A stretch of DNA of 37,176 bases from Flintibacter muris (lineage in GTDB: Bacteria > Bacillota > Clostridia > Oscillospirales > Oscillospiraceae), in contig NZ_CALPCP010000036.1 in NCBI RefSeq assembly GCF_943192995.1, forward strand, positions 1-37,176, read 5' to 3'. The position numbers and the translations under genes were made by a program. Under the pieces are notes generated by a model that did not search any database, was not told the DNA's origin, and saw only the letters and a program-made list of their open reading frames with translations. Numbering within the stretch: position 1 is the first letter of the stretch; every line of letters begins with the position of its first letter. This document shows, in pieces, positions 16,509 to 25,162 of this stretch.

Positions 16509-17270
16509 TCACTTCATGGTCATCCCGCCCATGGCGGGACCGCTGTTCTGCTCCTGCTGAGGGCCGCGAAGCTCCTCCAGCTTCTCCGTCGCCCAATCGG
16601 GCAGGTACTGCTCATCCAGGACGCCAGTGAAGTCGGAGCGGTTCCAACGGGTCTTCTCCCCATCGCCCAGACAGGTGGCGTAGACTGCTCGACCGCTGGA
16701 GGTGGGGGAACAGCCAAAGCCGCCCTCGGCCAACCAGAGCATATTGCGGGGGTCCCAACAGCTCTCCCGGAGTGTGTCGGTGCTCAGCACCAGCACCTTG
16801 CCCTCGTACTCCTGCTCATTCCGGTCGCCAACGCAGTGTTCCGGGCCGAACAGTCCCAGCGCCTGGTAGGCATCCCTGACCTGACCGATGAACGCTTCCA
16901 GCAGTCCTGCGGCGGTGTCCACCGCATAATAGCGGTTATACTCGCCGTCCGGGGAGACAAATACCCTGCGGCCCCACTGGTAGGTCTCGTCGCTGACCAG
17001 ATGCTTACAGTTGATTGACTTCTGAAATTCCAACAGGGAATTGGCCAGGACGAAGTTTACTCGCTTGAAACCGAACTTCTCCAGCACAGACCGGGCGCAA
17101 TCCTCGGTCAGCGACTTGTCCGCCTCATCGAAATGATCCCGGATGGCCTGTTCGATGGCTCTGGCGCAGTCCACATTCAGGCGGAAGCTGTCCGCATGCA
17201 TCTGCGTCTCCTTATGGCGGTGGGCCTCTGCCCTGGAATTGGGGTAAACGTAGGGAAAATCACTTGCCAT
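16509..17270 (-). CDS. DUF3849-domain protein with GGMTM tail
   Basis: 253 residues. It begins PYVYPNSRAEAHRHKE, and residues ~28-80 (NVDCARAIEQAIRDHF...VLEKFGFKRVNFVLAN) match the DUF3849 pattern found in many clostridial integrative elements; the function is unknown. The second half (VLVLSTDTLRESCWDPRNMLWLAEGG) is typical of the longer versions. The C-terminus is AMGGMTMK, the clearest form of the shared operon tail. The start has GGAGG 9 bases upstream and overlaps the AbrB-like gene by 11 bp, implying coupled translation. Confidence 0.82.
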   Translation of the reverse strand: MASDFPYVYPNSRAEAHRHKETQMHADSFRLNVDCARAIEQAIRDHFDEADKSLTEDCARSVLEKFGFKRVNFVLANSLLEFQKSINCKHLVSDETYQWGRRVFVSPDGEYNRYYAVDTAAGLLEAFIGQVRDAYQALGLFGPEHCVGDRNEQEYEGKVLVLSTDTLRESCWDPRNMLWLAEGGFGCSPTSSGRAVYATCLGDGEKTRWNRSDFTGVLDEQYLPDWATEKLEELRGPQQEQNSGPAMGGMTMK

Positions 17271-17643
17271 AGACGATGTCCTCCGTGATCAGGTACTCCT
17301 CCAATTCACCCAGGCAGGTCCCCGCCTCGGCGAAGGTGAGCAGCAGGTCAGTGGGCAGGTGCTGGAGGGGGGAGTCCTCCGTTTCCCCGCAGAGGCAGCC
17401 GTCCTCGCACTCCTCGCAGGGGCCGCAGACCTGGTGCAGGTGAAAGAGAAGCTCCGATGCAACACCCTGGAGCTGCTCCACCGCGGTCAGAAGCTCCAGG
17501 GCGGTCATCCGCTTCTTCAACACCACCATGGTGCCTTTCAAAGGGCGGTACTCCACCTTGTCACCGGCCTTGAATTTGGCCAGCCGTGCGGCGACTAACG
17601 GGAGCAGGAGCCCCCTGGACGTGATTTCTTTGATAAATTTCAT
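17260..17643 (-). CDS. AbrB/SpoVT-like protein with Cys-rich segment
   Basis: 127 residues. The first ~45 residues (KEITSRGLLLPLVAARLAKFKAGDKVEYRPLKGTMVVLKK) look like a swapped-hairpin AbrB/MazE-type DNA-binding domain. The rest is helical, with a cysteine cluster CGPCEECEDGCLC near residues 93-105 that could bind zinc. A regulator of the element is plausible; DNA binding is inferred from pattern only. AACGGAGGAAAACCGAT precedes the ATG. Confidence 0.65.
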   Translation of the reverse strand: MKFIKEITSRGLLLPLVAARLAKFKAGDKVEYRPLKGTMVVLKKRMTALELLTAVEQLQGVASELLFHLHQVCGPCEECEDGCLCGETEDSPLQHLPTDLLLTFAEAGTCLGELEEYLITEDIVYGK

Positions 17644-17660
17644 ATCGGTTTTCCTCCGTT

Positions 17661-18482
17661 TCAGTCAAAAAGGTTGAATTGTTTGGGCACATACAGCCCG
17701 CGCTCGTTCATATCGTAATTGGCGATGAACACCTCCTCAAACTGGCAGTTGGGATCGTACCGCTGCTTGATGTTGTTCAGCCGGGTGATGGACTGGATCT
17801 GGATATTGGGGGCGTCATACAGGTCACGGACAAAGGCGTCGTCGTTGTAGGAGAGCAGGAACTTTCCTTCCATGGACAGCAGCCTGTCCCGCAGACGGAT
17901 GTGGTCTTTCTCTGTAAATCCGTTCTCTCCGATGTTCTGGTAGTAGCCCTCGGTGGCGTGGTAGGGCGGGTCGCAGTAGAACAGGCTATCCCCCCGGTCG
18001 TAGTGGCGGATGAGACGTTCAAAGTCCTGATTTTCGATGACCACGTCCTTCAGACGTCGGTGAGCCTGTTCGATAAGGGGAAAGTCCGCCCGGATGTCAT
18101 GGGGCTGGCTGCCGTAGCTGGTAAGGGCCGAGGCGTAGCTGTAGCGGATAACCTGGTAAAACCAGGCTGCCCGCTGGATGTCCGTAGTGCGTTTCCTGCG
18201 CAGGGAAAGCCGCGCACGTTCAAAATCCTCGCGGGAGTTGAGGACATATTCAAGGGCGTTCATCAGCAGGTCCGGCTTATCCCGCACACAGCGGTACAGG
18301 TTGGTAAGGAGGCTGTTAAAGTCGTTGTAGACCTCAAAATCTCTCCGGGGGTCTTTGTGGAACAGGACCCATCCGCCCCCGCCAAATACCTCAATGTACC
18401 GCTTGTACTCCAGGGGAAACCGTCTGACCACTTCTTCCCGCAAGGCTCTTTTCCCCCCGACCCAGCTCATAAAGCTGTTCAG
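17661..18482 (-). CDS. D12-class DNA adenine N6-methyltransferase, probable CTG start
   Basis: 273 residues if read from CTG at 18482. The Dam/D12 family motifs are WVGGKRALRE (residues 7-16), SAM-binding FGGGG (33-37) and catalytic DPPY (171-174). It likely methylates adenine, protecting the element or marking its DNA in a new host. The first ATG (18470) has no ribosome site at a usable distance. GGAGGTGATT lies 9 bases before CTG AAC AGC TTT, which restores the common family start MNSF. That CTG overlaps the upstream stop codon (CTGA in place of the usual ATGA). So either a CTG start is used or a once-ATG start has mutated. Confidence 0.9.
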   Translation of the reverse strand: MNSFMSWVGGKRALREEVVRRFPLEYKRYIEVFGGGGWVLFHKDPRRDFEVYNDFNSLLTNLYRCVRDKPDLLMNALEYVLNSREDFERARLSLRRKRTTDIQRAAWFYQVIRYSYASALTSYGSQPHDIRADFPLIEQAHRRLKDVVIENQDFERLIRHYDRGDSLFYCDPPYHATEGYYQNIGENGFTEKDHIRLRDRLLSMEGKFLLSYNDDAFVRDLYDAPNIQIQSITRLNNIKQRYDPNCQFEEVFIANYDMNERGLYVPKQFNLFD

Positions 18483-18799
18483 GGGGAATCACCTCCGACG
18501 CTGTCCGCCTCGCAGAAGGCCTCCAGGGCTGACTCCAGGCCGGCGATGGCCTTCTCCAAACCGGTGACCATCTGCCTCAGCTGGCGGATGGTGGTGTAGA
18601 CCTCGCCAGCGGTGGCGGCGTAGAAGTAGCCCTGCCGGTCGCTGGCGATGGGGATACCTTTCCGCCTGAGCCGGTTGACCAGCTTACGCAGGTCGGTGCC
18701 GCTCAGGCCCAGGGCTCTCTCCAACTCCGCGCCGCTTACCCGGTATTTCCTGCCGGGACAGGCCCCCTTCAGGTAGCTCAAAAGTCTTTCTTCTCGCAT
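18479..18799 (-). CDS. Winged-helix DNA-binding protein
   Basis: 106 residues. The N-terminal ~65 residues (LLSYLKG...SGAELERALGLSGTDLRKLVNRLRRKGIPIASDRQGYFYA) form a winged helix-turn-helix of the type used by small element regulators. The C-terminus is a predicted coiled coil (TIRQLRQMVTGLEKAIAGLESAL), likely for dimerisation. It is encoded just ahead of and overlapping the adenine methylase, and behind a 200-bp structured spacer. It may control that pair. Confidence 0.75.
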   Translation of the reverse strand: MREERLLSYLKGACPGRKYRVSGAELERALGLSGTDLRKLVNRLRRKGIPIASDRQGYFYAATAGEVYTTIRQLRQMVTGLEKAIAGLESALEAFCEADSVGGDSP

Positions 18800-19002
18800 T
18801 TTTTGCTCCTTTCTCGGGCCGTTTTTTCGAAAAAGGGCACAAACGGGAACCCCACGGGAGCCCAGCGAAGCGGGTCCCGTGGGGAGAGGAGGAGCAGCGG
18901 AATGAGCGAGCTTTCGGGCCTCGCCCGGAAGCGAGTGATATGGAGCTTGCGACGACGAAGGGGCCGTCTGTCCCTTTCGGAAAAACGGCCCCTGTTTTAT
19001 TC
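18800..19002 (-). ncRNA. Strongly structured intergenic spacer, candidate RNA element
   Basis: There is no gene here, but dense inverted repeats. A GGGGCCGT.../...ACGGCCCC hairpin lies at about 18960-18992. A GCTT-CCGGGC/GCCCG-AAAGC hairpin lies near 18922-18944. A long CCCCACGGGA-CCC/GGG-TCCCGTGGGG hairpin lies at about 18850-18885. The outer segments (about 18818-18842 and 18961-18992) are also complementary to each other, so the whole spacer could close into one structure. No clear U-run follows, so it is not a simple terminator. It separates the four-ArdA block from the HTH/methylase block and could be a leader RNA, processing site or attenuator. Confidence 0.4.
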
Positions 19003-20019
19003 TTACTGCATGGTCATGCCCGCCCCGTCCGGGGTGGTGTATTCGTGGATGAACTCCCGGTTGTTCCTGGTTATATAGCCGGTCTCACCGTCGGTCAGCA
19101 TATACCCGGAGGTTTCCAGCAGATCCTCGGCGTAATCGTCAAAGTTGATGGCTCCGGACTGGATCAGCTCCTCCGGCACTCCGCAGGAGCGCAGATGGTT
19201 TGCCGCGAAGTCCGCCAGTTCCTCGCCGGACACCCACTCATAACAGTGCATATTCTGGGAAATATCCAGGGCGAATTTCAGGGTGCGGCAGTTCTCGTAT
19301 TCCAGCGCGGCGGCGAACTTTTCCAGCCAGTGAGGCTCCCCCTGACCCTGCTCGTCCATGACATGGCCCAGATTGTTCCCGTCTCTGGCCAGCTCGCTGA
19401 CGCTGCTGTACTGTGCCGTCAGGTCGCCGGCCTCGGGCAGGATACATTGAGCCTCCAGCAGGGTACAGTCATCCAGGGAGCCAGCCTTCAATTCATGGAG
19501 AACCAAGTCAATCTCCCCAACGCCATAGTCGGTGTCCAGCGTGTAGTCGGGCAGACGGAGCCACACACCCTCGGGCACAGCGGGGGTCGCCAGCTTCAGC
19601 TTGACGCTCCAGTTGTCATCCCAGAGCAGGGGAGCCCCGTTTTCCTGCCGGATGGGCGGGCTGGGCTGTTTCGGGTAGGCCACATAGCAGTGGCCGATGA
19701 ACAGGCCGGGGTGCTTGTCTTCATATTGACGGCCCAACTCATCCAAATCGACATACGGCAGAACATCCTCCGGGACCTTGATGCACCGGAGGCCGAACCG
19801 CCCCAGCTCCTCGTAGCTCCCAGCCGGGCAGACATCGTAGTCCTCCAGAGCGTTGAGGCAGTCCACCGCCTCCTCCGCGTCTCGGGGCGGTGCCCTCTGG
19901 AGAACGGCGGCGAGGATATAGCCCTCCCGGACGCTCAGCGTCTCCAGCCGCTCTTTCACATACGCCTGGTACTGCGCCGGGCCGGGCAGCGTAGGAAGTT
20001 CTTTGAAATTTTCCATCAT
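19003..20019 (-). CDS. ArdA-like antirestriction protein (two units), GMTM tail
   Basis: 338 residues, acidic. Two segments follow the ArdA-like pattern: ALEDYDVCPAGSYEELGRF... with a following YVDLDELGRQYEDKHPGLFIGHCYVAY, and NMHCYEWVSGEELADFAANHL... with FDDYAEDLLETSGYML. ArdA proteins mimic DNA and block type I restriction enzymes; that activity is expected here only by family resemblance. The ATG overlaps the stop of the previous gene (ATGA). It ends AGMTMQ although no gene follows for 200 bp, so its tail cannot be a ribosome-site artefact. Confidence 0.78.
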   Translation of the reverse strand: MMENFKELPTLPGPAQYQAYVKERLETLSVREGYILAAVLQRAPPRDAEEAVDCLNALEDYDVCPAGSYEELGRFGLRCIKVPEDVLPYVDLDELGRQYEDKHPGLFIGHCYVAYPKQPSPPIRQENGAPLLWDDNWSVKLKLATPAVPEGVWLRLPDYTLDTDYGVGEIDLVLHELKAGSLDDCTLLEAQCILPEAGDLTAQYSSVSELARDGNNLGHVMDEQGQGEPHWLEKFAAALEYENCRTLKFALDISQNMHCYEWVSGEELADFAANHLRSCGVPEELIQSGAINFDDYAEDLLETSGYMLTDGETGYITRNNREFIHEYTTPDGAGMTMQ

Positions 20020-21206
20020 AACATCTCCATTCCGCCCTGGCTGGGCATATTTTCTATTGCCTGGATCGGCTGGTGATCCTCACGCTCAATCAGGCCATAG
20101 GCGGTCAGTGTCCCGCCGCACCGCTCAATCAGCGCCTGTCCGTACTGGTACAGGTTAAGGTGGGGGATGAGGGTCGCCGCATCTTCATCGCGGAGGACAG
20201 CAGACAGCTCCCCCTTTGCCACCTCGGCGGGGGAGCTGTACTGTGGGGAGAAAATGTAGTTGTCCAGCGAGTCCATAAGCGCCTCGGCGCTCTGGAGGTC
20301 CTTGCAGTCTGTGGCTTCCAACAGAGCCTTGTATGTGCTGAGAGCTTTCGGTTCCATATCCGCCAACCGCTGGGCCAGATCATTCAGAAAGTCAATTCCC
20401 ACCTCAGCATCAGAGATTATCTCTGACAGCGACGGAGCCCGGCAGTCCAGGCAGCTCCAGCCGGCCTCCCGCCAATCCCAGGCGCCCACGGCCTCCAATG
20501 TGGTCTCCAGTACTTCCGGTGAAGCGGGCAGCTTCAGCTGTGCGGTTTTGCCGCTGTCATAGCCGGGGTCATTGAAGAAGCCCTTGGATACCTCCAGCAG
20601 GATGGTGTACGCGGGCTTTTTCGGCGTAAAATCCAAGGTCTTGTATACCTGACGCAGTTCGCTGTGCCGCTCCACATAGCCGAAGCCGGTAAATGTACCG
20701 CCCTCCGCCTCCCGGTACGTCTTTCCAATTTGCGTGTAGTCCAGCAGTTTGCGAGCCTTATCGGAGAGATCCTCCGCTTCCGGGATGAATCCATTTTCCA
20801 CAAGGAATCTGCCCAGCTCCTCATCGGTCACAGCGTCCTCCACCACATGGCAGCAATTCCCGCTGTGGGCGTAGTCGATCAGGCTGCCAATGGGGATTGT
20901 TTCTCCGCCTTTCTGAATATCCATGCAGACCAGCCCCTCGAAGGCGGCCATGCCTTGCGTGTCCAGCTCTGCCAGCCGCTTGGCCAGGGCATTGAGTCGG
21001 AAAAGGTCTGTCTCCTGAATGCGCTTGTTCAAATAGTCGTATTCCTCGGTGGCATGAAACTCCAGATACGGACGTTTTCCGTCCTCCTGCCGGAGCTGTT
21101 CCATTGCGTCGAGAAGCTCGTAATCCGTGGCTGGCAGATCCAGTTCCACTTCCCGATAACCTCCGTTGGGGCTGTTGAACGTGCGGATGTGGAATACCTT
21201 ATCCAA
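20016..21206 (-). CDS. ArdA-like antirestriction protein (two units)
   Basis: 396 residues from a TTG start at 21206 (GGGAGGG 7 bases upstream; the start overlaps the DUF4314 gene by 8 bp). Two tandem ArdA-like units are visible. Each has an LN.LA.RLA.L helix ([29 protein letters not shown]), a D/E-rich helix with GRF or similar, a YTQIGK or LYQYGQ segment and a final GYVER/GLIERE. It is very acidic, fitting DNA mimicry. It ends SQGGMEML, a variant of the operon tail. The role inferred is protection of incoming element DNA against host restriction. Confidence 0.8.
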   Translation of the reverse strand: MDKVFHIRTFNSPNGGYREVELDLPATDYELLDAMEQLRQEDGKRPYLEFHATEEYDYLNKRIQETDLFRLNALAKRLAELDTQGMAAFEGLVCMDIQKGGETIPIGSLIDYAHSGNCCHVVEDAVTDEELGRFLVENGFIPEAEDLSDKARKLLDYTQIGKTYREAEGGTFTGFGYVERHSELRQVYKTLDFTPKKPAYTILLEVSKGFFNDPGYDSGKTAQLKLPASPEVLETTLEAVGAWDWREAGWSCLDCRAPSLSEIISDAEVGIDFLNDLAQRLADMEPKALSTYKALLEATDCKDLQSAEALMDSLDNYIFSPQYSSPAEVAKGELSAVLRDEDAATLIPHLNLYQYGQALIERCGGTLTAYGLIEREDHQPIQAIENMPSQGGMEML

Positions 21207-22515
21207 GGGTCATCCCTCCCATCGGCGCTCCAGCCTCCATATCGGCGGGGGACTGGAGGGTCTGCTCATAGGTCTTGGGATCAGCGGCAGGGCAGTCCCA
21301 GCCATGCATGGACCCGGCCTCCATCGCCAGCCGCTGGGCGGCGGTAACTCCGAGGCGCTGGTTGTTGTAATCCGCCAGTTCCCGGTTCTGGGCGGGGTCA
21401 CCGGTATCCCAGTCCGAGGGGTAGAAGCCGCTCTCGCCCCGCTTGATACAGATAAGTGTCCCGGCACCGGGGAGGACGGAGAAGCACAGCTCGGGCAAGC
21501 CTTCCGCCAGATTCGGACCAGAGGATGACGCCCCTGTCAGAGCCTGCTCCTGGGCATAGTGCCTGGGATCGGCAGCGGGAGAGTCCCAGCCATGGAGACA
21601 GCCGCCCAGCATGGCCTGTTCCTGTGCGGGGGAAATGCCACGTTCCCTGTTGAAGATGTCCGCCAGATGACGGTTCAGATTGGGCTTCTCTTTGCTGTCC
21701 CCCGATACATGGTAGCCGTTCTCTCCCTGCACGATGCAGATGAGCGACCCATCGCTGGGCAGGGTAGACCAGCACATATCCGGCAGACGCTCAGAGAAGT
21801 GGGGATCAAAGCGGTCCTGCTCCGGCATAATGCTCCACCCCTCGCTTTGCCACAAGTGGGCGTAGATTTCCATGCCATTGCCCACCTGAATTTCTCTTTG
21901 CTCAAAGCTCTCTCCTGCGCCGTCACTGGCCTGTCCACCGATTTCGTCAGTGAGGGCCGCCAACTCCAGCGGGGTCAAGGCGCCCCGCACCTTGCACTCG
22001 GCCACGCCCCAGAGCTGACCGTCCCGCACCTCGGCGGTGAAGTAGTAGGACTGCACCTTTCGGTCTACGCTGTCCGGGCCGCTGAAATAGGCCATGAGGC
22101 CGCGCTCCGCCTCCTCCGGGCTGTCCGCGTGTCGTTCCAGCCAGTCACGTTCTTTCTGGAGCGCCTCAATAATCTGCGGGGCATACTGTGCGGCCTCCCG
22201 AGGGTCCATCGTGATATCGATCTCCAGCCCATCCTCCTCGTCATAGTAGGTCGCCGTCATGGGCATATACAGCTTCAGTGTCTGGAGGGGAGGAGGCAGG
22301 ACGGAGAAGCTGTCCGCCCCCAGCACCAGGTTCAGGCTGCGTCCGCTGTCCCAATTCACTAAAAAGTGGCCCGCGTCGTCGATGCCCTCCAATGTCCCCA
22401 TGCTCCCAGACTCCACCGGGCAGGGGTCATTCCTCATCTCTCTGAGTTTGATTCGGCTGCCCTGCGGGAACTGCTCCCGCAGAAAGTTCAGCCATTCTCT
22501 CGGTATCTGGTTCAT
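21199..22515 (-). CDS. DUF4314-domain protein with duplicated C-terminal module
   Basis: 438 residues. The N-terminal ~75 residues (GSRIKLREM...[24 protein letters not shown]) match DUF4314. The middle is an unfamiliar domain (~76-230). The C-terminal part contains two ~85-residue copies: [25 protein letters not shown]...[10 protein letters not shown] and [25 protein letters not shown]...[10 protein letters not shown]. It ends APMGGMTLG. There GGGAGGG also serves as the ribosome site of the next gene. The ATG follows the previous stop directly (TAAATG). Function unknown; a nucleic-acid or protein-binding role is a guess. Confidence 0.78.
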   Translation of the reverse strand: MNQIPREWLNFLREQFPQGSRIKLREMRNDPCPVESGSMGTLEGIDDAGHFLVNWDSGRSLNLVLGADSFSVLPPPLQTLKLYMPMTATYYDEEDGLEIDITMDPREAAQYAPQIIEALQKERDWLERHADSPEEAERGLMAYFSGPDSVDRKVQSYYFTAEVRDGQLWGVAECKVRGALTPLELAALTDEIGGQASDGAGESFEQREIQVGNGMEIYAHLWQSEGWSIMPEQDRFDPHFSERLPDMCWSTLPSDGSLICIVQGENGYHVSGDSKEKPNLNRHLADIFNRERGISPAQEQAMLGGCLHGWDSPAADPRHYAQEQALTGASSSGPNLAEGLPELCFSVLPGAGTLICIKRGESGFYPSDWDTGDPAQNRELADYNNQRLGVTAAQRLAMEAGSMHGWDCPAADPKTYEQTLQSPADMEAGAPMGGMTLG

Positions 22516-22980
22516 TTACATCATTCCCTTCATTGTCATACCCTGCTCAGGCGGTTCCGGAGAAAGCAGTTCATAGATATCTTGCCTTGAGATTGCAACG
22601 GGTCCAGACCTCGAAAAGCACCCTTCAAGATGCTTGGTCTTTTCCATGAGAAAATCAATCGGGAATTCGTGATATTCCCGTTCTTCGCCCATGTCCTCAT
22701 CAACACGGATCATATTATGATCTACATCAATCTCAATCAGGGCCTTGAAGTCATCCGCGTTTTCCGGATGATCCAGATACCCTTGGTACTCCTCCGTACT
22801 GATTTCCGACTGGAGCTTCATGTTCTCGAACAGGGGCAGAGGCCGGCCATCCTCGCCAACAGCCCTTTTATGGAGCCGGTACGGTATCCCGCCCAAGCCC
22901 CTGATGGCGGTTGTCAGGCTGCATCTGGTTTCTCCATTCTCTATCACCGCTATTACGGTCGGTTTTCTCGGCTTACTCAT
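22516..22980 (-). CDS. Small acidic element protein of unknown function, GMTMKGMM tail
   Basis: 154 residues; I do not recognise a family. It has an N-terminal beta-like region (KPTVIAVIENGETRCSLTTAI), an acidic centre (ALIEIDVDHNMIRVDEDMGEE) and a helical C-terminus, then the tail EQGMTMKGMM. Start and stop overlap the neighbours: TAATG with the upstream gene, and its TAA abuts the next ATG. It is therefore translated as part of the ArdA-like operon. Confidence 0.7.
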   Translation of the reverse strand: MSKPRKPTVIAVIENGETRCSLTTAIRGLGGIPYRLHKRAVGEDGRPLPLFENMKLQSEISTEEYQGYLDHPENADDFKALIEIDVDHNMIRVDEDMGEEREYHEFPIDFLMEKTKHLEGCFSRSGPVAISRQDIYELLSPEPPEQGMTMKGMM

Positions 22981-23975
22981 TACATAGAGCCTCCCATCGT
23001 CATACCTATGTCGCCATAGTCCTCAATCTGGCGAGGATTTTCCTCGCCGTACAGATCATAGACCATATCGTCCACAGCCTTTCTGACCGCCGGGTCATCA
23101 GTGAGCGTCTCACAGCGGAAGCCGGTGGTGGCCTGATAGGGCAACTCCTCCCGGATAGTCTGGAGGTACTTCTGCGGGTCAATAAATTCCTCATGTTCTC
23201 CGCTGGCGTAACTGACCCGCCCGATGACCTGTTTCTGCGCCTGTTTATCAAAGCATGAAAGATATGCCTGGTAGTCGCCCTCTGTGGGGTTGCACCGCAG
23301 ACGGTAGAGGTATCGCTCCGTTTCCAGCGTAAAGCCGTAGTTCTGACAGCAGGAGCCGCCTTCAATGGCCCCATCGCTGCCATAGCAGTACCGGCGCATG
23401 GAGGGAAGGTCCTTCAGAACGCCTTTGCGCAGGTCATTCACCACCTTGTCCAGTTCATCTCTGAACTCCTGGGTGTTCAGCTCCTCGGGACCTCTGGGCC
23501 ACCAGGTGTGGTAAAAGCCCTTCCCATCTCGCCCGAAGTCAACCCGGACATGACCAACAGCCCCCAATTCCTCGTCCCTCTCTGGTGCCTGGGCATAAAA
23601 CAACCCCGCCTCCTCGGGGGAAGCGGGGCACAGCATATGGCGGAGGGGCGTTTCGGGGCAGCGGATATGTTCTGCGGCGCAGAACTCCGCCAGACTGGGG
23701 TTTGTGCCGGTCATCTGGAACATATCCTTGACCAACCGATACTGGGAGCGTCCGTTTTTCAACGGCAGGTAGGAGAGAATCGACCCGGCGTGGTTGTCCT
23801 CCGCATGGTCCACCAGAGCGTGGGGCTCGTCCGGGTGGCGGGCGGTGCCCCGCAGATCGTAGCAGTACCACCCCTGGGGAACATCCTCACGGGGGATGGG
23901 CCGGACGCTGTACAGCACCGGGGCTCCGAACAGGCGGGCGCCCAGCATTTTGTCCTTGTAGATATTGATTTGCAA
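22980..23975 (-). CDS. LPD28-like domain protein, GMTMGGSM tail
   Basis: 331 residues from TTG 23975, chosen because AAAGGAAG lies 8 bases upstream; an ATG further up at 24023 has no such site. Residues ~8-60 (LGARLFGAPVLYSVRPIPREDVPQGWYCYDLRGT...) resemble the LPD28 domain found in large phage and element polyproteins. The remainder is mixed alpha/beta with several Cys, and I cannot place it. The C-terminus is IGMTMGGSM, another tail variant. Function unknown; its setting between ArdA-like genes suggests an anti-defence or establishment role. Confidence 0.7.
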   Translation of the reverse strand: MQINIYKDKMLGARLFGAPVLYSVRPIPREDVPQGWYCYDLRGTARHPDEPHALVDHAEDNHAGSILSYLPLKNGRSQYRLVKDMFQMTGTNPSLAEFCAAEHIRCPETPLRHMLCPASPEEAGLFYAQAPERDEELGAVGHVRVDFGRDGKGFYHTWWPRGPEELNTQEFRDELDKVVNDLRKGVLKDLPSMRRYCYGSDGAIEGGSCCQNYGFTLETERYLYRLRCNPTEGDYQAYLSCFDKQAQKQVIGRVSYASGEHEEFIDPQKYLQTIREELPYQATTGFRCETLTDDPAVRKAVDDMVYDLYGEENPRQIEDYGDIGMTMGGSM

Positions 23976-24049
23976 CAGTTTCACTTCCTTTCTATTTTGG
24001 GTCAGCAACAACACATACCACAATTCTTTGCAAAAGTCTACGAAAACTT

Positions 24050-25162
24050 TTACATCATGGTCTGCCCGATTTCCGGCTCAGGAAACGGTTTGCTCAGGCG
24101 GCGGATCAGCTCGTATCCCGTCTGGCGAACTCCGTCCTCCTCCATCATTGCCCGGCCCAGCTGGTCAAAATCGGTATAACCGTCAATAGTATCCAGAAGT
24201 TCATCATCCGCCCCGAGGCGGCGAAGGGCTTCTCGGCCATATTCCCGTTCACTATCGGAGATCAACTCATAGTCGTCGATGTCTATGGCCAGGTCCAGAG
24301 CCTCAGTGAAGGTGGACGGCTCTTCCACCTCCAGCGCGGCGCAGTATTTCATTGTTTCGCCGTCTGTTTTGAGCCTTTGGAGACAGAGAGCCAGCTTGTT
24401 GGCATCCTCCACGGTAATGCAGTCCGTTGGAATCAGACGATTCAAATAGGGCGCCACATATTCAACGCTGGCAATCACTGTCTGGGAGAAGTCCTCGATC
24501 CCCAGGGTGCTCTTTGCGTGTTCCAACTGTGTTTCAGCTGCGGGGAGGACAAGAGGATAGCTTTGCTCCGAAACTGCCAGCGTCAAAAGCATCGTCCTTG
24601 GCGCTTCTGCCTGCGCAGGAGTTTCTTCCCGCCGTTTGATAAAGCCAATAGACGTGTACATTCCTCCGAGAACGCCTCGCTGTTCAGCGCCTATTTTGGC
24701 ATAGTCCAGGTAGGGCCTGGTTTCCTCCGGGAAAGAGAATTTCCCGGTGACGAGGGAGGTATCTACAAGAAAATGCCCCAAATCCTCATCTGTCCTGATT
24801 TGGGGAAAAAGATCGTACTGCTCCAGGCTGTCCGTGACACGCAAAACGTCGTCCAGGTTTGCGGCTCGTTCCAGAGCCAAGGCTCCGCTGAGAAGCTCCA
24901 GCTTTTCACTGCTCATATTGTCTATTACCTCAGCCAGCCGGTTGAGACGCTGGATCCCGGCTTCCGTATTCAGGTCATCGACCTGCACACGTCCGTTGAG
25001 CAGCTGTGCCGGGCCTTTGCCGCTGACGCTGCGTACCACGCCGTAGCTTTTGCCGAACTCCTCCAGACCTCGCATTTCTGTCTGGACCTTGGCCAGGGTG
25101 GCCGGAAAAGTGACCTCCGCTTTCTCGGAGTCGAGGATGCCCTTCCGCATTTGAAGCACCAT
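24050..25162 (-). CDS. ArdA-like antirestriction protein (two units)
   Basis: 370 residues. The ATG at 25162 shares its A with the upstream stop codon (TGATG), with GGGAGGG 8 bases upstream encoded inside the previous gene. Unit 1: RLNRLAEVIDNM...LGHFLVDTSLV...YLDYAKIGAEQ...SIGFIKRRE. Unit 2: ANKLALCLQRLK...YGREALRRL...YTDFDQLGRAMMEEDGV...GYELIRR. It is strongly acidic, as in other ArdA-like proteins. It ends EIGQTMM, a weak variant of the shared tail. The next gene starts 74 bp downstream. Confidence 0.8.
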   Translation of the reverse strand: MVLQMRKGILDSEKAEVTFPATLAKVQTEMRGLEEFGKSYGVVRSVSGKGPAQLLNGRVQVDDLNTEAGIQRLNRLAEVIDNMSSEKLELLSGALALERAANLDDVLRVTDSLEQYDLFPQIRTDEDLGHFLVDTSLVTGKFSFPEETRPYLDYAKIGAEQRGVLGGMYTSIGFIKRREETPAQAEAPRTMLLTLAVSEQSYPLVLPAAETQLEHAKSTLGIEDFSQTVIASVEYVAPYLNRLIPTDCITVEDANKLALCLQRLKTDGETMKYCAALEVEEPSTFTEALDLAIDIDDYELISDSEREYGREALRRLGADDELLDTIDGYTDFDQLGRAMMEEDGVRQTGYELIRRLSKPFPEPEIGQTMM

